From the NCBI GenBank assembly GCA_002007465.1, contig LNAC01000109.1, forward strand, positions 2,107,128 through 2,171,127: a stretch of DNA of 64,000 nt, read 5' to 3'. Positions 43,496-54,003 of the stretch are shown piece by piece. Source of the DNA: Ailurus styani. Lineage: Eukaryota > Chordata > Mammalia > Carnivora > Ailuridae. Below the pieces are notes generated by a model, which saw nothing but the letters and a program-made list of their open reading frames with translations, made no database searches and had not been told where the DNA came from. The stretch's first letter is position 1; the number at the start of each line of letters is the position of its first letter. The position numbers and the translations under genes are program-made.

Positions 43496-44517
43496 TCCTT
43501 TGACCCGGGTTTTCCAGCTCTTCTGTTCTCTGTTGCTGTCAAGGCCTCCCCTGGGGGGAGGGGGCTCTTGTTCCTCACAGAAACCCCTCTCCACCCCCCA
43601 CGCCCCTACTCCGTGTGGCCAGTATGAGAAGGAACAGCTGGCTGGATATATGGGGGTGCCACCGGGGGGCCGGAGCTGGGGAAATCGCCTGGAAAGGCTG
43701 GGTGGGGAGGAATTTGGAAATTTTTTAAACCTTGACAGCTGGAGCCCCGTGAGTCAGTGGGGCAGATGGAAGCTATTAGGCACTGGCGGGAGATACAGTG
43801 GGGCGGGGACGGGAACCCATGTGGGGAGCTCGGAGCTCAGACCCAGGCGGGTGGCTTCCTCCCAGCCGCACTGCCGCCGGGGACCCAGGGCTGCTCTTCA
43901 TGTTCGGAGGCCCCGAGCCAGGCTGTGCACCAGGCTTACGTGTGCGGACTGAGGAGGCTAGAGGCGGGGGATCCAGGGAAAGAGGGGAGCCTGGGGCAGG
44001 AGAGAGGTGTGAGACACCGGGCAAGGACCCCTTGCCATTGGACTCATAACGCTTGCCGCCCAGATGAGGAAAGGGTCTCAGTGCCTGCCCATTCATATCC
44101 ACCCCTCACTCCCAGAAGCTCCTAGAACCTTCCCTAGTGATAACACTAACACTCCTAAAAGTCTAGTCATGTTCTCCCTCCTTGGGAGCCTACTCTCGTG
44201 TCCTTCAAATGATATCTCATCTCTGGGTGAGGGGAAAGTGGGGAGTAAGACATTTCACAAAGAATTCCGTTTTAGACCATGTATTGAACTCGTCCTGGGC
44301 CAGCCCGGGTTCGGTTCCAAGGACTGCGGGAAAAGCCCTCTGAGCTCCCTGCCCTTCAGAAGGGTCACACAGGGGAGATAGTTGGAAGGAGGGAGCATTC
44401 CACCTGAGAGGTGGGGATGCCACGGGAAAGAGGTAGGTCGGGAGACAAATCTTTCCTAGAAGCAGGGGTTTGCTAGACAAGCCCAGATGAGGAGCTGTGT
44501 TGTGGGCACAGAGATGG
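43496..44517. other. GC-rich unique sequence with an AP-1 motif
   Basis: At 43,708-43,760 an AT-rich patch ('ggaaattttttaaaccttga') is followed by 'cagctgg' and TGAGTCA (43,750-43,756), an AP-1 consensus site. It may be a small regulatory element (inference). No gene is recognised. 44,060-44,090 has weak MIR wording. Confidence 0.35.
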
Positions 44518-44542
44518 GTGTGTGTGTGTGTGTGTGTGTGTG
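44518..44542. repeat. (GT)n microsatellite
   Basis: Twelve uninterrupted GT units. Confidence 0.95.
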
Positions 44543-44559
44543 CAGGGGACCTCATCAGA

Positions 44560-45130
44560 AATCCAAGGCAGGAACCCATGACCTGTCCCTGGAGGCCCTG
44601 GGGAGGGATCATTAAAAGAATTTTTAACAGGTGCATCCAGAGTATAGAAAATCACTCGGTGACCTGTGAGCAGGTCAAGATAAAGCCTGTTTAGAAGAGG
44701 GGGCAGACCCAAGAGGGGCTTAGGTCAAATCCATAGGATTTGGCAACAGGATGTAGGGGGTTGAGGGAGGGAGAAGGAGGCATTTGGAAAGCAGGGAAGA
44801 AGGAGGTGCTGTAGGTGGCAAAGAGACAGTGGGGAAGGAGCTGATCTGCTGCCATCACTGAGCTTCCCCAGAATTCGATGGCTTTACAGCATCTGGGACA
44901 TCTCAGTGAAGACGTCCCCAAAGCTGTCAGCACAGAACTGGCAATGGAAGTCTTTAATGAGGATGAAGGGTCTTAAGCAGAAGGCCAAAGAGCTCACAAT
45001 GTTCTCATGGCTAAGATGGGGAGCCACTGGAGGCTGTAAGCAGGGGAAATGACACAATCAGCTTTAAAAATATCATTTTGGTAGTAGGGAGGAGGCCAGG
45101 GCAGAGGGAAACTGGAGGCAAAGAGACTTA
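44560..45130. mobile_element. L2-like ancient repeat
   Basis: 'gatggggagccactggaggc' followed by 'tgtaagcaggggaaatgaca' and 'tttaaaaatatcattttggt' at 45,015-45,080 matches a characteristic order of the long ancient repeat also seen at 38,165. The upstream part is less clear. Confidence 0.5.
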
Positions 45131-45354
45131 GGGCGAGGACGAAATGTTCCCCTTGAGGCCAGGTCTCCAACAGAGGCCAGGGTCAGAGAAAGGGTCATAG
45201 TTCAGATCCTGGAAAGAAACTAACCTAGGCTTCAGGGTCACGGTGGATCTCACTTTTTTCATTAGTAGCATGTGGACAAGTTGGGTCATAAAGGATGCTT
45301 ACACTGATCCTTTATGTCAGACCCTATTTTAAATGACTTGACCAAAAAACAAAA

Positions 45355-46200
45355 TTAACAAAACAATTCAACGTGCAATTGCATCAAAAAGAACAAAAAA
45401 TTTCGGAATGAATTTAACAAAAGAATTGTGAGCCTTGGACACCTAAATTGCACAACATCATGGGGGGAAAAAATTAAACATCTAAATAAAGGGAAGGACA
45501 GCCCATGTTCCTGAATTGTCTAAATCATGAATATTGTTAAGATGACAATACCACCAAAAACAGATTTGGTGTAATCCCTTTCAAAATCCTGATGGTGTTT
45601 CTTGCAAAATGGAAAAATTCATCCTAAATTCATATGAAATTTTAGGGGGCCCCAAATAGCTAAAATAATCTTGCAAAAGAAGAACAAAATCGGAGGACAT
45701 ACACTTTTTAATTTTAACGCTTGCTATAAAGCTACAATAATCAAGGAAGTGAGACTCTGGCATAAGGGCATATATAATTCAATGGAATAAAATCGAGAAA
45801 TAAACCATTACATTTACGGTCCATTGATTTTTGACAAGGGTGCCGAAAACATTCCATAGGGAAAGAATCTGGTTTTTTTTTTAACAAATGGTGTTGGGAC
45901 AACTATCCACACGCGACAGAATGAAGTTAGACCCCCTACCTCACACCATATACAAAAGTTAACTCAAAAGAGATCGAAGACCTAAACGTAAGAGTTAAAA
46001 CTATAAAACTCTTAGAAGCAAACACAGGGGTAAATCTCCGTGACCTTGGATTTGACGATGGCTTCTGAGACACGACCCCAAAAGCACCAGAGAGAAAAGA
46101 AAAAATAGATCGGATACCATCAAAATGAGATACTTGTGTACATCAGAGCACACTATCAAGAAAGTGAAAAGACAACTCACAAGATATTCGCAAAGATATT
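45355..46200 (+). mobile_element. Old L1 ORF2 fragment, lone in GC-rich DNA
   Basis: 'gcaattgcatcaaaaagaac', 'tctaaatcatgaatattgtt', 'aaagctacaataatcaagga' and 'agagttaaaactataaaact' run in ORF2 order from reverse transcriptase to the C-terminal part. It is frame-broken throughout and is the only L1 in the right-hand 27 kb. Several CG dinucleotides ('acgcgacag', 'gacacgac') are unusual for old L1. Confidence 0.8.
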
Positions 46201-46959
46201 TCAAATGACTTAAGAGAATATGTTGTATAAAATTCTCTCGAAAACTTCCTCATGGCTGGGGGGGTGGGAGGGGAAGAAGGAGAAGACTCTTCCCCAGCGT
46301 ACAGAGCGCCAGGTGTCCTGTCCTGTCTTTCCTGGAGGGAGTTTGTCCAAAGGGGATCAGCCCGTCTAGGAAATTAGGGAAATAAAAATCGGAGGAGGGT
46401 GGGAAGAAGCGAGGACTCTTGCCCCCAGGGCGGTCACAGTTCTCTGGGAACTTGCTCACAAATTCCCCGAATTCCCCCATATTAATTTTAGAACGAGTCC
46501 TCGAAACCCGAGGAGGCTGGGGACGTCCCGGCGCCGGATAAGGCAGCTCTCAGAAAAGGGGCAGCGTGAGGGAGAGGCTTGTCTGGCCGGGCCTCCGCTC
46601 CCAGCCAGACCTCGTCCATGGAAGGGTCACGAGAGGCACGAGCCGGGGCCAAGCCCCGTGCAGGGCGAGGGCTCAGGCAACCAGCCAGAAGGTCCTGGGG
46701 CCTGAGGCCTCCGTTCCCACTGACATCAGTGCAAGGTGTCAGGGGGCCTGAATCATCGGGGCTGGGGCCAGCCCCCTCCCGGGGGGGGGAACATAGCAGA
46801 GGTATGAGGCACTCCCACCAGGGAGGCAGCCCTGGGACTGGGCTGGACCCCGTGACTGTTTTATAGAATTAGCAAGTGGGACCCGCCGCAGGAGGGTGGG
46901 TGGGGATGTCTTTGTCCTGGGTTCCAACAGGCTGGGCCCCCCCTGCCCCCACCTCTTCT
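46201..46959. other. GC-rich unique sequence, no gene recognised
   Basis: A CpG-richer patch lies at 46,500-46,560 ('gacgtcccggcgccggataa'). Frames 46,579-46,866 and others lack domains. Confidence 0.4.
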
Positions 46960-47130
46960 GATTCACAAAATTAATTCCAACGGCTAGAGAGAGGAGCCTG
47001 TCAGCAGGGCCAAGGGGTCATAAACATGGGGAATATTAATAGCTACAGCCAGGCTGTCTGGGGGGCTGGGGGGGCCTGCCAGAGGGACTGACTTATTTCA
47101 TCTCCTCATTAATGATGCAGAGAGAGGAGC
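46960..47130. other. Candidate conserved non-coding element
   Basis: Two AT-rich cores, 'cacaaaattaattccaacgg' (46,964) and 'gggaatattaatagctacag' (47,029), with 'ctcattaatgatgcagagag' (47,105), stand out in GC-rich DNA. TAAT words could be homeodomain sites. It is not a repeat I recognise. Function is inferred only. Confidence 0.35.
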
Positions 47131-47384
47131 ATTTACCGAGCCTGGGGCAGGTGCTGACCCACATCAGGGCAAGGATGATCCAAGAGGAGGACAGACCGCA
47201 GGGCTCTGTTCAAGGGCTCTGTTTCCCCCCAGAGAGGACTCCTCTTTGCACTACTGGGGGGCCCCGGGCCCCACAGTGCAGGCAGGGGCGAGCTGGGTAC
47301 ACCAGGAGTGTCCCCTGGCTAGGTAAGGATGAGTCTCTTTCCTTGGGCTCAGGAGTGACTGACTCATCGGTGCGTGTGACTGCG

Positions 47385-47385
<1 letters not shown>
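47131..47385. other. GC-rich sequence, no gene recognised
   Basis: A weak AP-1-like 'tgactgactcatcgg' lies at 47,356-47,370. The 117-codon frame 47,112-47,465 runs into the following CA array and is not credible as a gene. Confidence 0.4.

Positions 47386-47428
<43 letters not shown>
47386..47428. repeat. (CA)n microsatellite
   Basis: About 21 CA units. Confidence 0.96.
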
Positions 47429-47429
<1 letters not shown>

Positions 47430-47653
47430 CTTTGCACATTTCTGAGAACAGGACCAGGAAGGTAGACCTAACCGGGGTGTGTGGTACCAGGTCAGGGTAC
47501 CATGTCCTGCCACCCCAGAGGTGCACGCTGACCCGGTGAAGATGGGCTCCTTACTGAACTAGACCTTGACCTCCCCAGCCCTGCCCCCCAACCTCTCCCT
47601 GCAGTGAATCAAGTTCAGGGGAACTTACAACTGGGAGCCAAAGAAAACCCCAT

Positions 47654-47655
<2 letters not shown>

Positions 47656-47692
<37 letters not shown>
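47656..47692. repeat. (CA)n microsatellite
   Basis: About 18 CA units, 230 bases after the preceding array. Confidence 0.96.
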
Positions 47693-47693
<1 letters not shown>

Positions 47694-48454
47694 CTTGACA
47701 TCTCTGGCCCCCACTCCCCCATCCTGTGCACAGTCTGTCCCATTAAGGGGAACAGAAATCAGGGCCCTTGGCATGTTCTGCCCCCTCCCCAGTCCCTTAG
47801 GTCCTGAGAACATCACTGCAAACGGACTTCAGGACCTCGGGATCAGGGGGTCACCGGCAAAGGAAGGAGCTGGTGAAGGGAGACAGCTGGAAGAGTGCTT
47901 GCAGAGAATGGGCTCAGAGGCATGCCCAGGGCCCCCCCTGCAGATAGGCCCCTCGGGAAGCCCCCCAGCTCCCAGCTGCGCGGCTCCTGGCTGCCAGGGC
48001 TGAGACAGACACAGACGGCCCGGGACTGGCAGCAGCTGGGGCTGGGAGCCTGCCGAGTCCCAAGCTGGAATGAAGAAGAAACCTGTCCAGGGATGAGATC
48101 AAGCGGATGGCACAAGTGTCCCCCCAGGGAGCCGCGCTCTGCGTCCCAGGACATTCCAAACTGCGAACAAAACATGGGTAGGAGGCCGGCCAGGCTGGGC
48201 CAGTGCCAGGTGGCCCCCCCCACCCCTCCCATCAGCAGAGAGGCCGGCCCGGCAGTGGGACCGGCTGGGAACGTAGCATGAGCTGCTGGGAACGCTGCCC
48301 GCACAAGTCGCCTGGGGACGCAGCATCCAGGCACCTGCCACGTTCCCGCGGCTGAGCCATGTGCGGTGGTCTGCCCGCTCGCCGCTGAGCTCGGCCCTCA
48401 GGGGAGAGCTGCGCCCATCCACCTGCCGGGGCCGTTCCACTTAGCAAACACCTT
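47693..48454. other. GC-rich, locally CpG-rich sequence, no gene recognised
   Basis: 48,240-48,440 has many CG dinucleotides ('cccgcggctgagccatgtgc' region) but is too short and not dense enough to call a CpG island by eye. Long frames on both strands (47,843-48,334; 47,895-48,281) have no known domain. Confidence 0.4.
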
Positions 48455-48592
48455 CGAAGCCACAATCGATCCCATTTACCAACCCCTGAAGGAAGCCAGG
48501 CCTGGCGGCTTTCCCCATTTTGTAGGAGGGCCCAGAGTGGAATTTGCTTGAGGCCACACAGTTACTGAGAAGCTGATGTACATTCTCACTCA
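48455..48592 (-). mobile_element. MIR, minus strand
   Basis: 'cccattttgtaggagggccc' followed by 'gcttgaggccacacagttac' is the reverse MIR core. Confidence 0.72.
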
Positions 48593-48929
48593 GGACTGCT
48601 GCCTCCCACTCACGAGCTCTTTCAATGCAATATGTAAATTGGAATGAAAAAAAGACAAGGGCTTGCCCAAGGCCAGAGGGCACCAAAGGTAGAGGTGAGA
48701 TTGTCAGGCTGGTGTTCACAGGTACTATGCCAGGTAGCTGATGTCGAGAGAGATGGACAGCACTCAGCATCTATGGCTCAGAGAGTTGGGGAGTAGGGGG
48801 AAATCATGATGGCTTCCTGGAGGAGGTGTTCTCCCCAGCAGGCCAACTCCTCTGTGAAGCCTAACTCAGGTGGCCCTAAGTAGAGACAGCAATAGGTCAA
48901 CAAAAGGAAAATTGCAAAGCAGAATCAGA
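48593..48929. other. Unique sequence, no gene recognised
   Basis: Mixed composition. 'ggcttcctggaggaggtgtt' at 48,811 resembles the L2-like repeat. No usable frame. Confidence 0.4.
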
Positions 48930-49070
48930 AGCCATCGTGGTGAGTTGTCCCTTCCCCTCTACAGGCCTCAGTGGTCTCATCAGTACAATGGGGGCAAAGA
49001 ATGCAGACTCCCGCCATAGCCCACAGTAACATGGTGTGGGTCTCTGAAGGCTAGCCCAGGGCTGCTCAGA
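48930..49070 (+). mobile_element. MIR, plus strand, diverged
   Basis: 'gtcccttcccctctacaggc' and 'ctcagtggtctcatcagtac' followed by 'aatgggggcaaagaatg' follow the MIR core in sense. Confidence 0.6.
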
Positions 49071-49728
49071 TACTGACCCTCACTTAGGAGACCTCAAGTT
49101 CTAGTGGGGTGCCCGGGAGGGCAAGGGACACCTTGCCCCAGCTTACCTTAGGCCCGGGGAGGGGCCGGATAGAGTGTCAGAGAGGTGCTGGCAGGAGCTG
49201 ATGGATAGGAGATAGAAAGCCTGAGTGTGGGTAGCCAGTGTCAGCAGCTTGGACCACATTCCATAACGGAGAGGAAACTGAGGGAATTAAGTAAGGCAGG
49301 TCATGGTCACAATCACCATGGTGCGGGGGACACTGGCTCAGGGAAGGAGTAATCTCTGTAGTCCAGCAGTGGCCATGAGACAGCAGCCGATGGAGAAGGA
49401 GGCTTTCTCTCCCTCTTCCTGGACTGTGGGCCCTTCGAGGACAAGAGAGGGGCTCTGGTCCCTGGGGCAGACACGGAGAAGCAAGATGGTCCTGATGACT
49501 GTGTGCTGGCCCCCCAGGGAGCCTGGCCATCACAGTCCTGCACACGGATCTCTGCTGCACTGGGTCATGCTGACCGAAGGCTCCCTAGGCCCCTCCCATG
49601 GCCACAGCTTGCAACGCAGAATGGCTCCCAGCAACCAGTGGTTCGAATGTCCACATCAAAGCGGGGCAAAGCATGAGAGAAGACAGAGATTCGAGGAAGA
49701 ATTCATCCCTCCTGAGCCAGCGAAGGCT
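49071..49728. other. GC-rich unique sequence, no gene recognised
   Basis: Frames 49,303-49,734 (plus, 143 codons) and 49,177-49,560 (minus, 127 codons) overlap and have no known domain. Confidence 0.4.
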
Positions 49729-49805
49729 CACTGAGCACCTACTGTGTGCCAGGCTTGGGGCTGGTGTGCAGCACCCAGAGATTAACAAGATAGGGAGGGC
49801 CTCAT
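49729..49805 (-). mobile_element. L2-type 3'-end fragment
   Basis: 'tcactgagcacctactgtgt' followed by 'gccaggcttggggctggtgt' is the reverse complement of the 3' end shared by L2 elements. Confidence 0.65.
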
Positions 49806-50199
49806 GGGGGAGGGGGTGCCCAGAGACCCATGAGCCATGAAGCCCCGGGGGACTGGGCAGTGGGCAGTGGCATGGAGAAGGACCTGGAAATTCAGGGCAG
49901 AGATGGGAGGAAGGAGACGGTGCAGAAGAGATGGTGGGGGGTTGGGGGGGTGGGCAAGGAGTGCATGGGTAAGTATTAGTGACCCCGGGAAAGCACAGGA
50001 TTCTGGGGTCTGCAAGTGAGTGAGAGGGAGGGGAGCGGGGAGGGGGCTCCGTGGGGAAGCCTCAGTGAGGGGAGGGGGCTCAGCAGTCCAGTCTAACTCT
50101 GGACCGGGACCAGGATCCCAGAGCCCACCTTCCCCCAAACTACCCGTCTTGCCAGGTTTTGGTGGAGACACAGAAGTGGAGTTATGGGCCATTTTCACC
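49806..50199. other. G-rich unique sequence, no gene recognised
   Basis: G-rich on the plus strand ('ggtggggggttggggggg' at 49,931), with G-quadruplex-like runs. The minus frame 49,782-50,198 is a proline-rich shadow of this composition. Confidence 0.4.
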
Positions 50200-50340
50200 T
50201 TTTAAAAACCACAGATATCCGACACGGGGCACCAGAGCCAAATTTCTGGGAGAGACAGAGGCCCTGTGGGCGCTTCGCTTGACGTCAATCGGGGCTTCTC
50301 TTTTGTGTCTGCGGCTTTGACAGGAGGAGGCCAGATTAGG
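50200..50340. promoter_or_regulatory. Candidate regulatory element with a full CRE
   Basis: A full palindromic cAMP response element TGACGTCA stands at 50,280-50,287, followed by 'atcggggcttctcttttgtg'. Upstream 'tttcaccttttaaaaaccac' is AT-rich. No repeat is recognised. Binding by CREB/ATF factors is inferred from the motif only. Confidence 0.4.
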
Positions 50341-50825
50341 GGGCTAAGCTGAGAGAGAGAGAGAAGAACCAGAGGCCAAGCGTGGCCCCTGGTCCTTCTG
50401 ACCTGCCCACTCCGGGGCAAAGCCCTTGTTACAGGTGTCTGTCCTGGCCAAGGGCTGGGGGCATCTGGAGCTGGGGGCACCGGAGCCAGAATCTGGACCC
50501 CTTGCCCGGCTCCATGCCTGAGCCCTGATGCAAAAGCCACACTTGTGGTCTGGAAGGTTCTGCACTGGGGAAGGAGCTCTTTGAGGACGGAAGTAGCACC
50601 ATCAGCCACTAAAAGCTGGTAGATGCCTCCTTGGCTATAGGACCTGGTGCAGTGGATACCCAGGAAGGTCTGTCCCGTTTGTCCTTCCTCCTCCTGCCTG
50701 TCCAAGCCAGAACTCCTGCAGTGGCCTCAGACTACCCCCCGACCCCCAGTCCTCTTGACAAAGCTGCCCAAGCGGTCAAGGTCCCGGCTTTGGCAGAACA
50801 GCCCTACTCCCCAACATGGAGCTTC
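50341..50825. other. GC-rich unique sequence, no gene recognised
   Basis: The minus frame 50,202-50,705 (167 codons) covers the CRE patch and this stretch and has no known domain. Confidence 0.4.
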
Positions 50826-50875
50826 TCAGACGGAAACTGAGGCCTGGAGTGAGCCAAGGGGCTAGCTGGTCCAGC
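50826..50875 (-). mobile_element. MIR core fragment, minus strand
   Basis: 'cagacggaaactgaggcctg' followed by 'agccaaggggctag' is a short reverse MIR core. Confidence 0.55.
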
Positions 50876-51025
50876 ACAAGCCTCAGGACACATTCACTGA
50901 AGTGCCCTCCCCACCCACCCAACCCAGCCCTCACTCTGCCTTTGGGCAGCTTACAAGGCTTCAGGGGTCAGGGGTCAGGGACCAGCTGGTTGTGGGGGTA
51001 GGGGTCAGGGACATATCCCCGGGGT
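50876..51025. repeat. GGGGTCAGGG direct repeats
   Basis: 'ggggtcagg' occurs four times between 50,963 and 51,010, interrupted by 'gaccagctggttgtgggggt'. A small local duplication in G-rich DNA. Confidence 0.7.
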
Positions 51026-51345
51026 GGGGGAGTCATATTTAACATATCCCCACCTTAATCGGCTCCACACATGAGTCTTGTCCTAATACACACTGGGTGC
51101 CTAGTCTGAGACTTGACCCCCAAGCCCAGAGGGACCCCAACACTCACCCTAGGCTAATCCCCACCACAACCCCAGAACGAGCCTAAATCCAACTGGACCC
51201 TAAGTCCACCACTAGACTGAACTCCAACCGGAAATGCAGGCTGACCCAGGAGCCCACCCTGACCCTAATCCCAATCCCAGATGAAAGCCCACTTCTGACC
51301 CCAACCCCAGATTGAACCTTGAACCTGACCCCAAGGCAGAACCCT
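51026..51345 (+). repeat. Degenerate C/A-rich tandem repeat
   Basis: Irregular units around 'tgaccc(c/t)aa(c/t)ccc' recur about every 12-36 bases. The clearest pair is 'gaccctaatcccaatcccag' (51,261) and 'gaccccaaccccagattgaa' (51,297). The plus strand is very poor in G and rich in C. Some units read CCCTAA like telomere DNA, but no regular hexamer array exists. Confidence 0.65.
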
Positions 51346-52564
51346 ATCCCAGCATAAACAACGTGGGAAAGAGCCCCGGGAACACCAGGACCTTAAGCCC
51401 CAAGCCCTCGGCTGCCAGGCAGGGTGGAGACTCCTCTGAATGCTGGGCCCCAGGTATGAGGAAGGGAGGGACAGTCCATTGTGTCACACTAGCCAGCCCC
51501 ATACCCCTGATCTCAGGTTTATCAAGTCGTGGAGGGGTGGGGGGGTCTCTCAGCCTGCCTGCCTCAGGGCAAGGTGACTCTGATGGGATAAATATAGGGT
51601 TGGGCAGAGCCATCCTAGATGGAACACTGGACCCGTACATCCTCCTGCATACAGGTCTTTCGGGAAGGGTGGCCTGAGCCAGGCGGAGGTCCTGTTCCCG
51701 AAGGGACAGTTCCACTGCGGCATTGAGCTCTCCGTCATGAGGAGCAGAGCACGCCCAGGGCCATGCTTTGCAGAGGGTACAGCTGATGTGGCCATGCATG
51801 AGGCTCAGGCCTAGGGGCTCAGGGCTTAGCACTGCGGGGACCCCCGACCTCTGGGCCTTGCCTAACAGCAGGAGACACAGAGTCAGGGTGGGAGGCTGGG
51901 GGCTGCGGGGAATCGGTCTATGTTTGCAGGGATGGCTGGGGACTGGGGAACCTCCAGCTTGAGGGGGTGCTCCTTCCTCCCCCGCAAGTGCCCTTTGGTC
52001 TCAAGGCAGAGCCAGGGCCCCGGGGGAGACCCGCCTGAGCCCCCTTCAGCATCCCCCCAGTGTCCGGCCTCACTTCCCGCCTCACTGTGAGAACGTGCGC
52101 TTGCAGCCACAGAGAAGAAATCAGCATGAAGGAATGTGCTGTCCAGGGGCCAGCGGACAGGATGGGCTTGCCGGAGAGGGAGCGAGCAAGGAGAGCTCCG
52201 GGAGATCGGAGCCGGGAAGGAAAACAGAGATGTGCTAGGGCAGCTGGCCAGGCAGCACCAGCCCAGCCATTGTTCCCAGCCCCACGGGTCAGGTGCACTG
52301 GGCTCGCGGCCGAATCCCAGCCTCTGCTCAGCATGGCCCCAGCCTTCCCCACCACGCCTGCCCGCCTCCCTCCTGTCCCAGACCCTGACCTCTGGGGCCT
52401 GGCCCAGCCTAGGAAGAAGACAAATATGGCCTCCGTGCCCCCAACCTGCTCTCTGGGCCGCTGTCTGTCTCTTGGCACACGTCACCTCTCCCTGCTGAGG
52501 TCCATGTGCTTCCACAAGCCTGACTCTGTCCAGACCTCCCCATGGGAGGGTGTTTCTGCTTTCA
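51346..52564. other. GC-rich unique sequence, no gene recognised
   Basis: The 277-codon minus frame 51,883-52,716 is the longest in the window, but it runs into the MER5A element at 52,622 and has no domain I know. Overlapping frames exist in two other phases. Confidence 0.4.
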
Positions 52565-52612
52565 GTGGCCTGATAAGCTGGTCCACATGTGGACGTTAAT
52601 AGCTGATAATAG
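52565..52612. promoter_or_regulatory. Palindromic E-box between GATA motifs
   Basis: A perfect 14-bp palindrome GTCCACATGTGGAC (52,581-52,594) contains an E-box CACATG/CATGTG. GATAAG lies 4 bp before it (52,572-52,577) and GATAAT after it (52,605-52,610). Composite E-box/GATA elements are known in blood-cell enhancers. Function here is inference. Confidence 0.35.
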
Positions 52613-52621
52613 CTTAGACCT

Positions 52622-52776
52622 GTCCCATCGGAGTCTGGTCCCCAGACTAGTAGCATCGACATCACCTGGAAACTTGGTAGAAATGCAAAGTAGAAATGCA
52701 AATTATTAGGCTTCACCCCAGACCTGCTAAATCAGCCCCCACGGGGAGCATGCACACTCAAGTTTGAGAACCGCTG
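52622..52776 (-). mobile_element. MER5A-type non-autonomous hAT element
   Basis: 'atcgacatcacctggaaact', 'gaaatgcaaattattaggct' and 'ccccagacctgctaaatcag' end at the inverted-repeat word GTTTGAGAACCGCTG (52,762-52,776). This follows the MER5A consensus in reverse. A local repeat, 'agaaatgcaaagt' then 'agaaatgcaaatt', occurs inside. Confidence 0.85.
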
Positions 52777-53960
52777 GCTTAGAGTGTGACCAAGGTCAAC
52801 TCCACAAATGTTGATGGAAAGAATAGGTAATTGAATGAACAAAATGGAGCGAATGACTTTCAAGAGGGCCTGAGTGGAGGGTTGAGTAGAATGGTCTGGC
52901 GTCCAAGCCCCAGGGACAGTTGAGAGCTGCTGCCTGGGACAGGGAAGGACTGACCAGCTGGACTCGCTCTAAGATGGAGCAGGCTCTCAGACAATGTCAC
53001 CTGCAAGGAGGCCATCCAGCAGGTCGGGACTGGGGCCCAGTCAGACGCAAAGGGGATGAGCCAGAGTCAACAGGAAGAAGGGGTCCAGCAGGTCAACAGG
53101 ATGTAGCTATGGGAATCAGGGACCTGGGAACCAGGCAGGGTTGGGGACATCCAGGAGCAGACAGACAAAAGGGGCCCCAGGAGCAAAGCTAAGCTTCCAT
53201 GAACAGAACTGGGACACTAGATCCCATGCCATTCTTCTGAACCTTGAACTTGGCTCCTTCAGAAATCTCCTAATGGAAGTCAGGCGGGGCCCTGAATCTG
53301 GGGCAGAGCTGAGCCTGCTGGTGGGGTCTGGGGACTCCAGCTGTGAGGAGGGGACAGGAATCGGCAGGATCAGAACCCCACACTGGTTCCAGTCCTGCTA
53401 ACTCAACCCAAAATCTGGTCTTAGAGTCAGATCTCTCCTGAAGCTGGGACTGCTCTTTCTAAAACTTCTCACTGGCCTCATGAGTGAAGTCCCTCCAGCT
53501 GTCCCTACAGGATCATCCCAACCTTGACCACAACTGACCCAACTGTGGCTCATATTTTCAGATTAAGTTAGAGAGATGGACAAGGTCTGTCCTTACCCTC
53601 TTGTTCTGTTCGCCTGCCGACCCATCTCCCTTTGGTGCCAAGGAAGAGAGGACAAATTGTGTGGCCAGATCTCCACGCTAGCTTGGCCAACCCCCCATGG
53701 CCAACTTCATCCAGTGTTATAAGGGTAATTTCCCACTTGACATAAAAAGAGAAGCATCTTCTCCCACAGCTACCATCTCTACTGAGTGACTTGGTGTTTC
53801 AAGTCCATGAGGTGTCCCCTTGAACATGCATGGCCCAGAGCATGTCCCACTTGTCCTGGAGAAGATTCCATAAGGAAGAATGGCACCAGCACAAAATAGG
53901 GCTGGGAGACACTGCACACCAGGGTCCCTTCTTAGGAGATCAAAGTCCCTGTTAATAATT
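52777..53960. other. Unique sequence, no gene recognised
   Basis: Moderately GC-rich. Frames 52,920-53,192 and 53,141-53,401 have no known domain. No repeat recognised. Confidence 0.4.
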
Positions 53961-53972
53961 TATTTAAAAGAT

Positions 53973-54003
<31 letters not shown>

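Noticed and set aside
46815..46830. CTCF-like word 'ccaccagggaggcag'
   Set aside because: One base off at a fixed core position; weaker than the match at 55,744.
40886..47692. CA arrays as a CRISPR-like repeat-spacer array
   Set aside because: They are simple microsatellites without spacers, in a mammalian genome.
48240..48440. CpG island with promoter
   Set aside because: Locally CpG-rich but short, and no exon or start signal is visible; counting observed/expected CpG over a longer range would decide.
51026..51345. True interstitial telomere
   Set aside because: CCCTAA-like words are scattered, with no run of regular hexamers.
51883..52716. 277-codon open frame, minus strand, longest in the window
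   Set aside because: It begins inside a MER5A element, has no known domain, and a second long frame overlaps it in another phase.
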